Shown here: positions 12,610-22,710 of the stretch, piece by piece
How the letters are laid out: each line of letters opens with the position of its first letter
Position numbering within the stretch: position 1 is the first letter of the stretch
NCBI GenBank assembly: GCA_026745465.1
Contig: JACYXH010000403.1
Location: forward strand, 5,001 to 69,000
Length of the DNA: 64,000 nucleotides
Direction of reading: 5' to 3'
Origin: Lota lota
Taxonomy: Eukaryota > Chordata > Actinopteri > Gadiformes > Lotidae
Position numbers and translations under genes: made by a program
The notes under the pieces: generated by a model
The model's input: the letters and a program-made list of their open reading frames with translations, nothing else
The model's database searches: none
What the model was told of the DNA's origin: nothing

Positions 12610-13483
12610 TCAGTTGACACAGTGGACTTTCTGGTCCAAATTCTTGTTCTCAGGGTTGTATTGAGCCTGGGCAAAGCAATGGGCTCCGCCTCTGTCACAT
12701 TCACAGATAGCGGCCTGGCACTTATCATTGGAAGCTGGAGAGACAGGATGCACATGGTCAATAGTAAACATCTCATCATGATGGTTCTTAGGCATGTGGC
12801 TCAAATGCACATATTCATCTTCTACACAAGTTGTGAGGTGAGGCAAGTGGCAGCTCCCCTTCGCTCTCACCGCATTACCTGAACAGGTGACTTGTTGATT
12901 TTTGCAAGTGTAATTATAAGCCCGAATGTAGGGCAGGTCAGCGATGGCCGTGCAGCCTGGGGTCAGCCTACTGGCCTTGTAGCACTGGTCATGGAGCTTA
13001 CAACACCTAAGACGCGGACAACGGCGGACATTTCAGTTGGATGGATCATTCCCTTCAAGGTGAGCAGGAGGTGAGTGGAGGAAGAAATGACCCGTTTACA
13101 TGTCCACGTCGTCCACCGGCTGGCCGCCCCCGCCGAAGCCACACCAGCAGCCGTAGTCGTTGTAGAGCAAAGCGTTGGTGCCGGGCTGGGTACAACCAAT
13201 CATCACCCCAAACTGCCACAAGGCCTTGGGTGCCTGCATGGCACCGGCCATGCAGGCTGTTGCCAAAGTTTAGAAAATTAGAAAATGCATCAATTTTTTT
13301 TTTTAGATGCATTAAAAAAACTCCTTGGGTCACTATGGTACTCCTAAAATTAAGGCAGTAGGGGAAGGACATATCAATTATTTTACTTGGTCATCTTGGT
13401 GGATGTCGGTGGATAGTTCAACAGGGAGTCTCACCAAACTTACCGGTGAGAAGCAGCAGCAGCAGAGGCCCCGGGGGGTTCAT
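12610..13483 (-). CDS. pla2g1b: Secreted phospholipase A2 group IB (minus-strand copy)
   Basis: A secreted, calcium-dependent pancreatic-type phospholipase A2 that hydrolyses the sn-2 acyl bond of phospholipids. Four exons read on the minus strand: 13444-13483, 13100-13256, 12879-13006 and 12610-12734, in phase, 149 residues. [14 protein letters not shown] opens the signal peptide. [14 protein letters not shown] starts the mature enzyme. [16 protein letters not shown] is the calcium loop, CCKLHDQCY carries the catalytic His-Asp pair, and [14 protein letters not shown] holds the second catalytic Asp helix. All expected active-site residues are present, so it looks functional. It faces away from the plus-strand array and is the most diverged member, with Trp in YGCWCG where the others have Tyr. 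It could be the direct orthologue of vertebrate PLA2G1B, with the plus-strand copies being fish expansions (inference). Confidence 0.95.
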
Positions 13484-13520
13484 GTGTGCAGGAGTTGAAA
13501 GGAAAACACACAGACCAGGC

Positions 13521-13531
13521 CTGCTCTTATA
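13521..13531 (-). promoter_or_regulatory. TATA box of minus-strand pla2g1b
   Basis: On the minus strand this reads TATAAGAGCAG, about 40 bp before the ATG at 13483. Its position suits a strong tissue-specific promoter such as a pancreatic secretory gene, with transcription starting close to 13500. Confidence 0.65.
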
Positions 13532-13599
13532 CCCTGAGAGAGACGCCTCAGGCAGCAGAAGATAAGAGGACGGACGAGGGGGTGGGAAGATACTCCCCA

Positions 13600-14769
13600 C
13601 ATACTGGAGAGGGGGGGGGGGGGGGGGGGGGGGGACGGACGGACTAAGAAAGTATTTTCAGGAAGAACTGGAGCTCAACCATTAAAATAACACGTAAAGC
13701 AGTTGATTGCACAACTATCACTTCAATGACACATACCTCACTAAACAAATATATCACTATACAACACAGACATTACTACAATAACACACACATCACTTAA
13801 ATAACACAACCACTTATTATTGAAGGGGTGATTTCACCAAACTTTTTAATAGTAGGAACAATTACTGGTGACTGTTAACCTTGTTGTGGAGTTGAGTTAT
13901 AATTTGAAATACAGTTACTGTAATGTTTTGAATGTGTAATGTACTTTTATTATCAAAGTGCATTTGATAGCAAACACAACATATGAAAATAAAGTCCTTT
14001 GACTATTATGTTAATTTAAATGTAAATCATTTATCTATTTCAAATATTAAATATTGATTTATAATTTGGACTTATGAAAGTGTATTGCTATATATGTGTG
14101 TGCTTTTTTACACATGTACAAATAAATTGGCGATCTTGTTCAAATACAAGTTTAAATATAAACATAATACAAAGACAACACCTTGAATATGATAGATATG
14201 TGCATTCCGTCTCGCAGCTGTGTAAATGACATGTGGCTGTGTTCCCACGCATTCAGGTTAGTTCCATTGAACCTAAAATGTAGCTAATCTATTTGTTTGA
14301 CGGCAAACCTCCCCTTTTAATGGACAGACGGTTCAAAGGTCAAAGTTAGGTGAAATAGGTTGCACGACATGCAGGAATGTATCAGAAAGCAGGGTCTCTA
14401 CACTTTGTTCACTAGACCTGGTAAAACAATGAACTGGTTTCTCACATTCAACAGCAGAATGAAGTTATCACCTGCACTTATTTCTTTGGCATCTATGACG
14501 CAATGTTCTTAATGATCATATCAGGTCATAGTCACCTGGAAGAGTTTACTTTGATAACAACATCAAGCCTTAATATGTGATCTGACGGCTTACACTTTTG
14601 TTTAATCTAATGATTATTTGCTGCACCCAGTTATTTAAGGTCTCATTCTCAGGTTAAGGATAAGAACTCTTAAGTCTTATCCTTATATTTCTTATAATTG
14701 TAGTTATAAGAAGCATAGGACACTAAAAGTACTCAAGCCAATAGTAAATGTATACAATAGTTACCTTAA
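13600..14769. other. Intergenic with long G homopolymer
   Basis: Contains a G run of about 25 bases at roughly 13611-13634 and then AT-rich sequence. I see no coding exon, RNA gene or clear mobile element up to the start of the duplicated unit near 14770. Confidence 0.5.
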
Positions 14770-15252
14770 TAACTAGCTTTAATTGGCCATTCTCTATCTT
14801 TACACGTCAGGCTAGGCTGAAAACACAGAGAGGTATCTATCTCTATTTGCTATGACAACACAGTCAGAAATAAATACCAGAAAGTGAAATAACCAACAAC
14901 CAGGGGGCTCCACTAGGGAATGTAAATAATGAGGAACAATACACTTTTGAACAACGAAGTGATCTCAAGCAGTTCATCTGGATGGTGCAAGATCATGACA
15001 GTACACCCCTCCCTATATCCTCCATCCCCTTCCAACCATATCCGGTACATCCCCTCTATATTTCTCATCATCGCTTCCCAACCTTACACAACTTACCCTG
15101 CCTGTACTCCCATGTCCATGAACTCCAACTTAATAATGACAGTAAGCTACAGTATGCTATATACAATATTATACCATCTTCAACTTCCTTTCTAGCCATC
15201 CGTCCTTTCACTCCTGTGATTCCTGCTCTCTCTGCTTTGCTTTTTGATGCAG

Positions 15253-15370
15253 GTACCAACGATGCACGTCAGATGTTGATCTGTGTGACAGGTGGGCAGC
15301 CATGTGCTTCTCTCAGACCCGATCCAGCCTGGAGAACATGCTCCCTCTGAAGGAGCACTGCAAGGAAGAT
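15253..15370 (+). pseudogene. Orphan pla2g1b last exon, frameshifted (relic A')
   Basis: After an acceptor-like GATGCAG, the sequence encodes TNDARQMLIC and, in a shifted frame, WAAMCFSQTRSSLENM, which aligns with the pla2g1b last exon ([20 protein letters not shown]). About four bases are missing where the Cys-Glu-Cys-Asp codons should be, so the frame breaks and the second catalytic Asp is lost. No partner exons lie upstream in this unit. Its twin at 22243 lies downstream of broken copy D, which probably supplied it before duplication. Confidence 0.85.
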
Positions 15371-15484
15371 AAGCCGACTCCAACTCAAAAACAACAACGA
15401 TTTACACTGAAATACAGCATATCTGAGAGTAGTCTTTTCTTCATTGATATTCAGTATGCATATATATATATATATATATATATA

Positions 15485-16695
15485 CTATATTGCCAAAGGT
15501 TTTGGGAAGCTTGCCTTTACATGCACATGAAGGTTAATGACATCCCATTCTTAATCAGTAGGGTTTAATATGGAGTCTGCCCACCCTTTGGAGCTATAAC
15601 AGCTTCAAATCTTCTGGGAAGGCTGTCCACAAGGTTTAGGAGTGTGTTTATGGGAATTTTTGACCATTCTTCTTGAAGCGCATTTGTGAGGTCAGGCACA
15701 TATGTTGGATGAGAAGGCCTGGCTCGCAGTCTCCGCTCTAATTCATCCTAAAGGTGTTCTATCGGGTTGAGGTTAGGACTCTGTGCAGGCCAGTCAAGTT
15801 CCTCCACACCAAACTCGCTCATCCACGTCTTTATGGACCTTGCTTTGTGCACTGGTGCGCAGACATGTTGGAACAGGAAGGGGCCATCCCCAAACTGTTC
15901 CCACAAAGTTGGGAGTATGAAATTGTCCAAAATGTCTTGGTATGCTGAAGCATTAACAGTTCCTTTCACTGGAACTAAGGGGCCAAGCCCAACCTCTGAA
16001 AAATAACCCACACCATAATCCCCCCCTTCACCAAACTTTACACTTGGCACAATGCAGTCAGGCAAGTACCGTTCTCCTGGCAACCGCCAAACCCAGACTC
16101 GTCCATCAGATTGCCAGACAGAGAGCACGTCTCCACTGCTCTAGTGTCCAGTGGCGGTGTGCTTTACACCACTACTTCCGACGCTTTGCACAGCACTTGG
16201 TGATGTAAGGCTTGGATGCAGCTGCTCGGCCATGGAAACCCATTCCATGAAGCTCTCTACGCACTGTTCTTGAGCTAATCTGAAGGCCACACAAAGTTTG
16301 GAGATCTGTAGCTATTGACTCTGCAGAAAGTTGGCGAGTTCTGCGCACTGTGCGCCTCAGCATGCGTTGACCCCGCTCTGATTTTACGTGGCCTAACACT
16401 TAGTGGCTGAGTTTCTGTTGTTCCCAATTGCTTCCACTTTGTTATAATACCACTAACAGTTGACCGTGGAATATTTAGTAGTGAGAAATATTCACGAATG
16501 GACTTATTGCACAGGTGGCAAACTATCACGGTACCACGCTTGAATTCACTGAGCGCGACCCATTCTTTCACAAATGTTTGTAGAAGCAGTCTGCATGCTT
16601 AGGTGCTTGATTTTATACACCTGTGGCCATGGAAGTGTTTGGAACACCTGAATTCAATGATTTGGAGGGTTGTCCCAATACTTTTAGCAATATAG
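15485..16695 (-). mobile_element. Tc1-like DNA transposon, dead transposase
   Basis: About 1.2 kb bounded by TA dinucleotides with inverted termini CTATATTGCCAAAGG and, from the other end, CTATATTGCTAAAAG. The minus strand carries transposase fragments: KEWVALSEFKRGTVIV (N-terminal helix-turn-helix), RGQRMLRRTVRRTRQLSAES, then [12 protein letters not shown] and [10 protein letters not shown]. It is broken by at least one frameshift near 16390 and by stops, one directly after NPIEHL. The usual QDNAPVH motif reads QHVCAPVH, so a catalytic Asp is gone. It inserted into an (AT)n tract; the matching site in unit B is still uninterrupted. Confidence 0.92.
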
Positions 16696-16889
16696 TATTG
16701 TTTTTCTCCATGTCTTTTATGAACTACAAGTCCAGTATCAAAGTCCATTGGATAGTAAATAAACTGTCACAATTGTAATGGAATGTGACTCATATATAAA
16801 TAAAAGGCATGAATAAATATTTCAGCATGTGTAGTTAGACTGTCCACAGTGCTTTGTTCAAATATAATAGCTTGTATAACCTTTATATT

Positions 16890-17052
16890 TAGAGCATTTA
16901 GCTGACACTTTTATCCAAAGCAACTTACAACCATTCATACACCGACGGCCACTCACACAGCGACACAGCTCATCAGCAGCAGTTAGGATTAGGTGTCTTG
17001 CTAACCTTCTGGTTACAAGTCTACCCGCTCCACCTCCTGAGCTACTGCCGCC
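16890..17052 (-). mobile_element. tRNA-derived SINE copy in unit A
   Basis: Same family as the element in prkab1 intron 5: plus-strand TTTAGCTGACACTTTTATCC tail, ATTCATACACCGACGG junction, and a tRNA-like head ending CACCTCCTGAGCTACTGCCG. It is short and without minisatellite growth, so it shows the ancestral arrangement. Confidence 0.85.
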
Positions 17053-17251
17053 TAACCTTGTTGTGTTGGTCAGCACACTTGAAAATATCTTGTTAAAAAA
17101 ACATAAATATGCCTTTTCATTTAATCACAGAGCTGTGTCAATGACACACTGTTTAAATGATAACCTAACACTTACAATCCCACATAGCCAAGGTGCCAAT
17201 GAACTTGAATGTGTGTGAATATATTAATGTGACTGGGGGTGTGTTTCAATG

Positions 17252-17252
<1 letters not shown>

Positions 17253-17334
<82 letters not shown>

Positions 17335-17357
17335 TGTGTGTTTGTGTTTGTGTGTGC
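17253..17357. repeat. (GT)n microsatellite upstream of pla2g1b copy A
   Basis: About 100 bp of nearly pure GT ending in interrupted GTTT steps, roughly 190 bp before the copy A start codon. The same site in unit B (about 23643-23665) has only about 23 bp. Confidence 0.95.
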
Positions 17358-17489
17358 GTGCAAGACTATGTATGTTGGCGTAAGATAATGTATGTTGTTT
17401 TAGATAAAGATGTATTGTCAAAGAGATTTGATTAAGTGGTGGAAAATACCACCACTGAGGGGTGGGACTGTGAGAAGTATGGTAGGCCT

Positions 17490-17500
17490 CTATATATATA
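17490..17500 (+). promoter_or_regulatory. TATA box of pla2g1b copy A
   Basis: CTATATATATAA lies about 45-55 bp before the start codon. The whole promoter, from the CACCACTGAGGGGTGGG palindrome onward, is conserved in copy B, where the TATA is at about 23803-23812. Confidence 0.65.
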
Positions 17501-17545
17501 ATATGAACCAAGTGTCAGCAGGAATATTGAATATTAATTTGCAAC

Positions 17546-19470
17546 ATGAAGGCGTCTCACGTTGTTCTCGTCTTGGCCGTCTGTCTTCCAGTCTGTAAGT
17601 ATACTATACATACGCTCCAGTTTTTACCTTGATTTTCTATTCATTGCCATTTTATTTCTTGTTTGTATTTTCTATTTTTCAATTTATTTTCATTAATTGA
17701 ATAACATTTGATATAATATAATTTAAATACACATCTTGCCTTTATCGTCTGTCTTATAAGCAGTTTGTTTGTTAAAATCAGAGCTTTTTAAGTACAATCC
17801 AAATGATTGATGTTTACTATAATGATAATTTGCTTTCAAGGATTACAATAAGAAATCCGATATGACAGAAGAGAAGAGTTCAGTAAATGCACATCGGTAG
17901 TATTTATATATGTAAATGTAAAATATTTAAATGTATGATTCAGCTGGCAAAAGCTCAAGGGTTTATAGTCAGCATCACTTCCTCTGCAATTCCTCAAGTG
18001 GATTTAACTTCTCTGCTCAATGAGCACATTAAAACAAAATGAAGGAGAAAGTTGTTTGATTGGTTGCTGTATGTATTGATCGCTCCTTGTCACTTCCCAG
18101 TGCTAGCCTCACGCAGCAAGCGATCCCTATGGGGGCTTCGGTCCCAGATTCTCTGCACCATTCCTGGCATCTGGCCCCTCATCGACTATGCTGACTATGG
18201 ATGCTACTGTGGCAAGGGAGGCTCTGGAATACCTGTTGATGCCCTCGACACGTACGTAAAACACATATGAAGGTTACTGTGGTAAGGGAGGGCGCGGCTT
18301 AGCGCCGGCTGCAGACAAGAGGGGCGGAGCGGCTCAATTTGGGTCACAGACGCAGCTGAAGGGGATGAGCGCAAGCAGGTTGGTGCCAGGGACCACTGTA
18401 GCAGACGTCCAAGCTACAGGCCAGGGTAAGAACCACACAACGAGGTTAACGCCAAGAAATGTCATTTTATTTTACTTTTTAATAAAAAAAACCAAGGTTC
18501 ACCGTCCTTTCTTGGACGAGCACGTTTCACACCAACAATCGCTGCTCCGGTTCTTGAGCGTGCACAAACAAAGAAAGAAAACCTCCACCCGCGTGGCTGG
18601 TCCCGACCTCACGGTGGGGAGAGCACAACGCCTGTTAGTCTTTTCTGGTAAATGACCTGATTGCGCTCATCCCCTACAGCTGCGTCTGTGACCCCAATTG
18701 AGCCGCTCCACCCCTCTTGTCTGCAGCCGGCGATAAGCCACGCCCCCTTACCACAGTTACTATTTATCAAGTTGATTTATTATTTACTTATTTTATTAAT
18801 AAACAAATATATAAAGGTAGGCTGTGGAAATTTCTGGAATCAAACCCAGAACCTTCAGCAGGGAGTTGACCCCCCCCCCCCCCCCCCCAGCCCCTAAACC
18901 ATCCTGTCTCCCTGCTGCAGCAGCTGATCTTTCTAGCTGTGCATCTGTCACTGCAGCTCATTGTGTGGCTTTAAAATAAACTATTAGTGATGATTGATCA
19001 GTGATATTGATGACTGATTCTTGATTGCAACAATTTCCAGATGCTGCCAAACACATGACCATTGCTACCATGCTGCCAAGGCCGATAAGGCGTGCACGCC
19101 CTACCTGGATAACCCGTACACTTACGGCTACCACCAAACATGTGACAAGAGTACCAAGACCGTGACCTGTCTCAGTGAGTGCATTATGGACCACTACACA
19201 GTAATTTAAGGGCTGGTTTTATGATACATTTCGATGGAATTTGATTTCCATATTGATAGAAATTCCTTTCTGTTATCCTCCTTGTTGTGTTCTTCTCATC
19301 TTTGCCTCTCTCCATCCCTCCGTCCCTCTTCTTGCCTTCACCATACAGGTTCCAATAATGCCTGTCAGATGTTCATCTGTGAGTGTGACAAGAATGCGGC
19401 CATGTGTTTCTCCAAGTCAAAATACATCCCAGCTCACGACCACTACGACCAGGAGCTCTGTAGTAAATAA
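17546..19470 (+). CDS. pla2g1b: Secreted phospholipase A2 group IB, copy A
   Basis: A secreted calcium-dependent phospholipase A2 that releases sn-2 fatty acids, expected in digestive (pancreatic) secretions. Exons 17546-17594, 18101-18251, 19041-19174 and 19349-19470 join in phase to 151 residues. [16 protein letters not shown] begins the signal peptide and SRSKR the probable propeptide cleavage site before [23 protein letters not shown] is the calcium loop, CCQTHDHCY holds the catalytic His-Asp pair, and [13 protein letters not shown] holds the second Asp. All are intact and the cysteine pattern is complete. It differs from copy B in only two residues (His/Asn and Lys/Met after the catalytic helix CCQTHDHCY). 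Directly after its stop codon the end of the last exon is amplified as a 33-bp minisatellite. AATAAA lies at 19804-19809. Intron 2 holds a 480-bp MITE absent from copy B. Confidence 0.95.
18277..18756. mobile_element. 480-bp MITE with ~100-bp inverted ends, TTA target duplication (Harbinger-like)
   Basis: The ends CTGTGGTAAGGGAGGGCG and CGCCCCCTTACCACAG extend as imperfect inverted repeats for about 100 bp, including GCCGGCTGCAGACAAGAGG and GGGGATGAGCGCAA. The empty site in unit B reads GAAGGTTACTATTT; here TTA is present on both sides (18274-18276 and 18757-18759). A 3-bp TTA duplication suits the PIF/Harbinger superfamily. There is no coding capacity inside. Confidence 0.85.
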
Positions 19471-19713
19471 GATGAATATGACCACGAGCTCTGTAGTAAA
19501 TAAGATGAACGCGACCAGGATCTCTGTAGTAAATAAAATGAACGCGACCAGGATCTCTGTAGTAAATAAAATGAGCGCGACCAGGATCTCTGTAGTAAAT
19601 AAAATGAACGCGACCAGGATCTCTGTAGTAAATAAGATGAATATGACCAGGAGCTCTGTAGTAAATAAGATGAATACGACCAGAAGCTCTGTAGGACACA
19701 ACATCACCCTCTG
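19450..19713 (+). repeat. 33-bp minisatellite made from the end of pla2g1b exon 4
   Basis: Seven to eight tandem copies of a 33-bp unit, GACCAGGAGCTCTGTAGTAAATAAGATGAAT-like, begin inside the last codons of copy A, so the stop codon is part of the repeat. Variants read CACGAGC, CAGGATC and CAGAAGC. Copy B has about three units, partly decayed to GCAGGAAATAAC. Confidence 0.93.
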
Positions 19714-19916
19714 ATCACCCTCTTCGGACGTACCTAATACATCCACTGGACACACAAGCAGTGGGCGAACGAGAATATGTTTAGGTGTTCATTGAACAAA
19801 ATCAATAAAAGAATCAAACAGAACTGTCTGTTCTATTATAATTGTTCCTCATGAAGACACATTGTTATTGTTGTTGTAGGGAAATGGTGTTTGTTGTTGC
19901 AATCCTAGTGTTGGCA

Positions 19917-20611
19917 GTGTGACAGTTCAGATCTTTGATTCTGTGCTCGTTAAATGACAGCTGGCCTGTGCTGGACTACAGTGACTATGTCTGCTCCTGT
20001 GGGAAAGGGGGGGGGATTCTGGCTTACCTGTTGACGAGCAGGTATGTAAGGGAACCCCTGGCCGGGCGGATGGTGGTGGAGACAAATTAAGACAAATTGA
20101 ATGTAAAACAAAACCTTTAAAGTCAACAATCGTGGATCACGTTCTATAGTAATAAAGGTTTTAATATTATTACGTACAAGCTCGACAGGTGGGTCAGGGA
20201 AAGAGAGCTGGGTGATATGTCCACATTCATTTTTTTATGGATGTTTGTTTTGTTTAACGTAAACAGAAAATTTATGATAATTTGAATTGTTGATGTTTCT
20301 CTAGCTTTTCTTGGTTTGGAAAATAAAATGTTCAAATATACTCTGTTGGACAATGATTAAAAAAAACACGTTAATAATTCCCTTAAATTGTGTTATTTTA
20401 CTTGATACTGAAAGATTGTGACTCAGATGTTGCCAGGTGCATGACAAGTGCTATGGCCGTGGTCTGCATAATAATGTATGCCTGCCCATCTTGAACAACC
20501 CTCACACCCAGAACCGCCATGTGTGTGACCAAAATACCACCATCTAGGATGAGAACATCTCCTTGTATGACCAGAACGCCACCATGCCTTTCCAGAACAT
20601 CACCTGTCTCA
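19917..20611 (+). pseudogene. Broken pla2g1b copy D (exons 2-3)
   Basis: The exon 2 remnant (19917 to about 20034) resembles copy C: TGGCCTGTGCTGGACTACAG, then TGTGGGAAAGGGGG. A base insertion in the calcium-loop G run, loss of the Gly-Cys spacing and a missing Leu-Asp before the donor break it. The exon 3 remnant (20427-20611) encodes a readable CCQVHDKCYG-like start but has an in-frame TAG after NTTI and about 50 extra bases of Asn-Ala-Thr-type near-repeat before the conserved ITCLS donor. No signal-peptide exon is recognisable. The relic last exon at 22243 probably belonged to it. Confidence 0.88.
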
Positions 20612-21257
20612 GTGAGTGTATTCATGATAATAGCAATATAATACACTATAATAATAATAAATAAATATAAATATATAATTACAATAATAACACTTTTAAA
20701 TATATTTTCTAACCTCCATGGCCACTCAAATTTGTTAACAATGAATGCCTCACGTTCACCTATTCTTTCACACATTCACACATTCACACATTCAGACATT
20801 CCCACACCAGTGACGCTGTGTACCATGCATGACAACTGCCAGCTCATCAGAAGCACTTAGGGTGTGGGTTGTCCCTTTAGAGCTCGGAGGAACAATGGAT
20901 GGAACCAGATAGAACCAGATGGAATGGATAGAACAGACCAACTACTCTACCTCCTGAGCTACTGTTGGCACTGCTGGCATGACCTCCCAGAACTGAATAG
21001 GTTGGTTTCCATATTGCGTTAGGCCGGGTAACGGTGTTATAATAAATCTGGTCTCAGATTCTGTATGATCGCAGTGGGTGGTGATAGTGTTGGCATAATG
21101 TTTTGGGATTTTGTGGATAAGACCATTTAAAGTCAGCTGTTAAGCAGCAGTGGTGTTTGGACTCTGTGAACCATATGAAGGCCATATTAACCTCGAGGAA
21201 ACAAATAACCCGCAGGCTAGCAGCACATTTTAGGCCTGGTTTAAAGGCCCCCTATCA
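20612..21257. other. Intergenic with decayed SINE
   Basis: A short CACATTCACACATTC array at about 20770-20800 leads into a rearranged relic of the tRNA-derived SINE, still showing CAGCTCATCAGAAGC and CTACCTCCTGAGCTACTG near 20941-20963. The rest is unassigned. Confidence 0.6.
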
Positions 21258-21527
21258 TACCACCAGGGGTGAGTGTGATGAGCCATTACAAGCCGTTTGA
21301 AAATCTTCCTTTTCCTGTGCCTTAGTGACATCACAAGTGGGCGTGTTCACCTAGATGTATGCTGGATAGATCAGTCTACTAGCCTAACCAGTGGACTGTA
21401 GCAAATGTTGCTCATCTATCCATCATACATCTAGGTGGACACTCCCACTTGTGATGACACTAAGGCACAGGAAAAGGCCGATTTTCAAACGGCTTGTAAT
21501 GGCTAATCACACTCACACCTGGTGGTA
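21258..21527. mobile_element. Palindromic MITE-like element
   Basis: A 270-bp near-perfect foldback. The left arm TACCACCAGGGGTGAGTGTG runs about 120 bp through ACATCACAAGTGGGCGTG to GCTGGATAGAT, and the right arm mirrors it and ends CACACCTGGTGGTA. The loop is about 35-40 bp. I see no open frame and no certain target duplication, so the superfamily is open. Confidence 0.8.
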
Positions 21528-22242
21528 AAATAAATTTTATGTGACTCAAGGCCTGGTTAAATAACGTGCTTAAAACCAATGTCTAGTTTAGAGGTATACC
21601 AAACTCAAGGTCTTGTTAAATTACACAAGAATCCAATGCTGATGAGATAAATGAAACAATGTAGTCAGATCCAAGGCCTAGCATAGTATCCGCTGTTCAG
21701 TCACATGGCTCCTCCCCCTCCACACCCGAGTTCCTTTGAACCAGCGACCCTCAATTAGCTGTAATTGGCCATCGTCTGTCTTTACACGTCAGGCTAGGCT
21801 GAAAACACAGAGAGGTATCTATCTCTATTGGTTATGACAACAACACAGTCAGAAATAAATACCAGAAAGTGAAATAACCAACAACCAGGGGGCACCACTA
21901 GGGAATGTAAATAATGAGGAACAATACACTTTTGAACAACGAAACAAGTGACCTCAAGCAGTTCATCTGGATGGTGCAAGAACATGACAGTACACCCCTC
22001 CCTATAACCTCCATCCCCTTCCAACCATATCCGGTACATCCCCTCTATATTTCTCATCATCACTTCCCAACCTTACACAACTTACCCTGCCTGTACTCCC
22101 ATGTCCATGAACTCCAACTTAATAATGACAGTAAGCTACAGTATGCTATATACAATATTATACCATCTTCAACTTCCGTTCTAGCCATCCGTCCTTTCCC
22201 TCCTGTGATTCCTGCTCTCTCTGCTTTGCTTTTTGATGCAAG

Positions 22243-22360
22243 CACCAACGATGCACGTCAGATGTTGATCTGTGTGACAGGTGGGCAGCCATGTGCTTCT
22301 CTCAGACCCGATCCAGCCTGGAGAACGTGCTCCCTCTGAAGGAGCACTGCAAGGAAGATA
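22243..22360 (+). pseudogene. Orphan pla2g1b last exon, frameshifted (relic B')
   Basis: Twin of the relic at 15253 with the same missing bases at the Cys-Glu-Cys-Asp codons, so the deletion predates the A/B duplication. It encodes TNDARQMLICV and, in the shifted frame, AAMCFSQTRSSLENV. It lies about 1.6 kb downstream of broken copy D and is the likely fourth exon of that gene. Confidence 0.85.
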
Positions 22361-22445
22361 AGCCGACTCCAACTCAAAAACAACAACGATTTACACTGAA
22401 ATACAGCAGATCTGAGAGTAGTCTTTTCTTCATTGATATTCAGTA

Positions 22446-22447
<2 letters not shown>

Positions 22448-22520
<73 letters not shown>
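22448..22520. repeat. (AT)n microsatellite
   Basis: About 72 bp of pure AT. It is the uninterrupted counterpart of the AT tract that received the Tc1-like element in unit A. Confidence 0.95.
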
Positions 22521-22524
<4 letters not shown>

Positions 22525-22710
22525 TTCTCTATTTCTTTTATGAACTACAAGTCCAGTATCAAAGTCCATTGGATAGTAAATAAATGGTCACAATTGTAAT
22601 GGAATGTGACTCAAATATAAATAATAGGCATGAATAAATATTCCAGCATGTGTAGTTAGACTGTCCACAGTGCTTTGTTCAAATATAATAGCTTGTATAA
22701 CCTTTATATT

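Larger units (their letters stand above)
14770..19880 (+). repeat. Segmental duplication unit A (pla2g1b copy A plus relic exon)
   Basis: This stretch is collinear with 21753-25722. Homology starts near TTTACACGTCAGGCTAGGCT and ends just after TGTTATTGTTGTT. The units share a relic last exon, a SINE, the whole pla2g1b gene and its 3' flank. Unit A carries two insertions that B lacks (a Tc1-like element at 15485-16695 and a MITE at 18277-18756), plus a larger minisatellite. It lacks about 185 bp of intron 3 and the solo LTR found in B. Confidence 0.92.

Noticed and set aside
19241-19755. Open frames of 100-157 codons over the end of pla2g1b copy A on both strands
   Set aside because: Shadow frames of exon 4 and its 33-bp minisatellite; the real frame ends at 19470.
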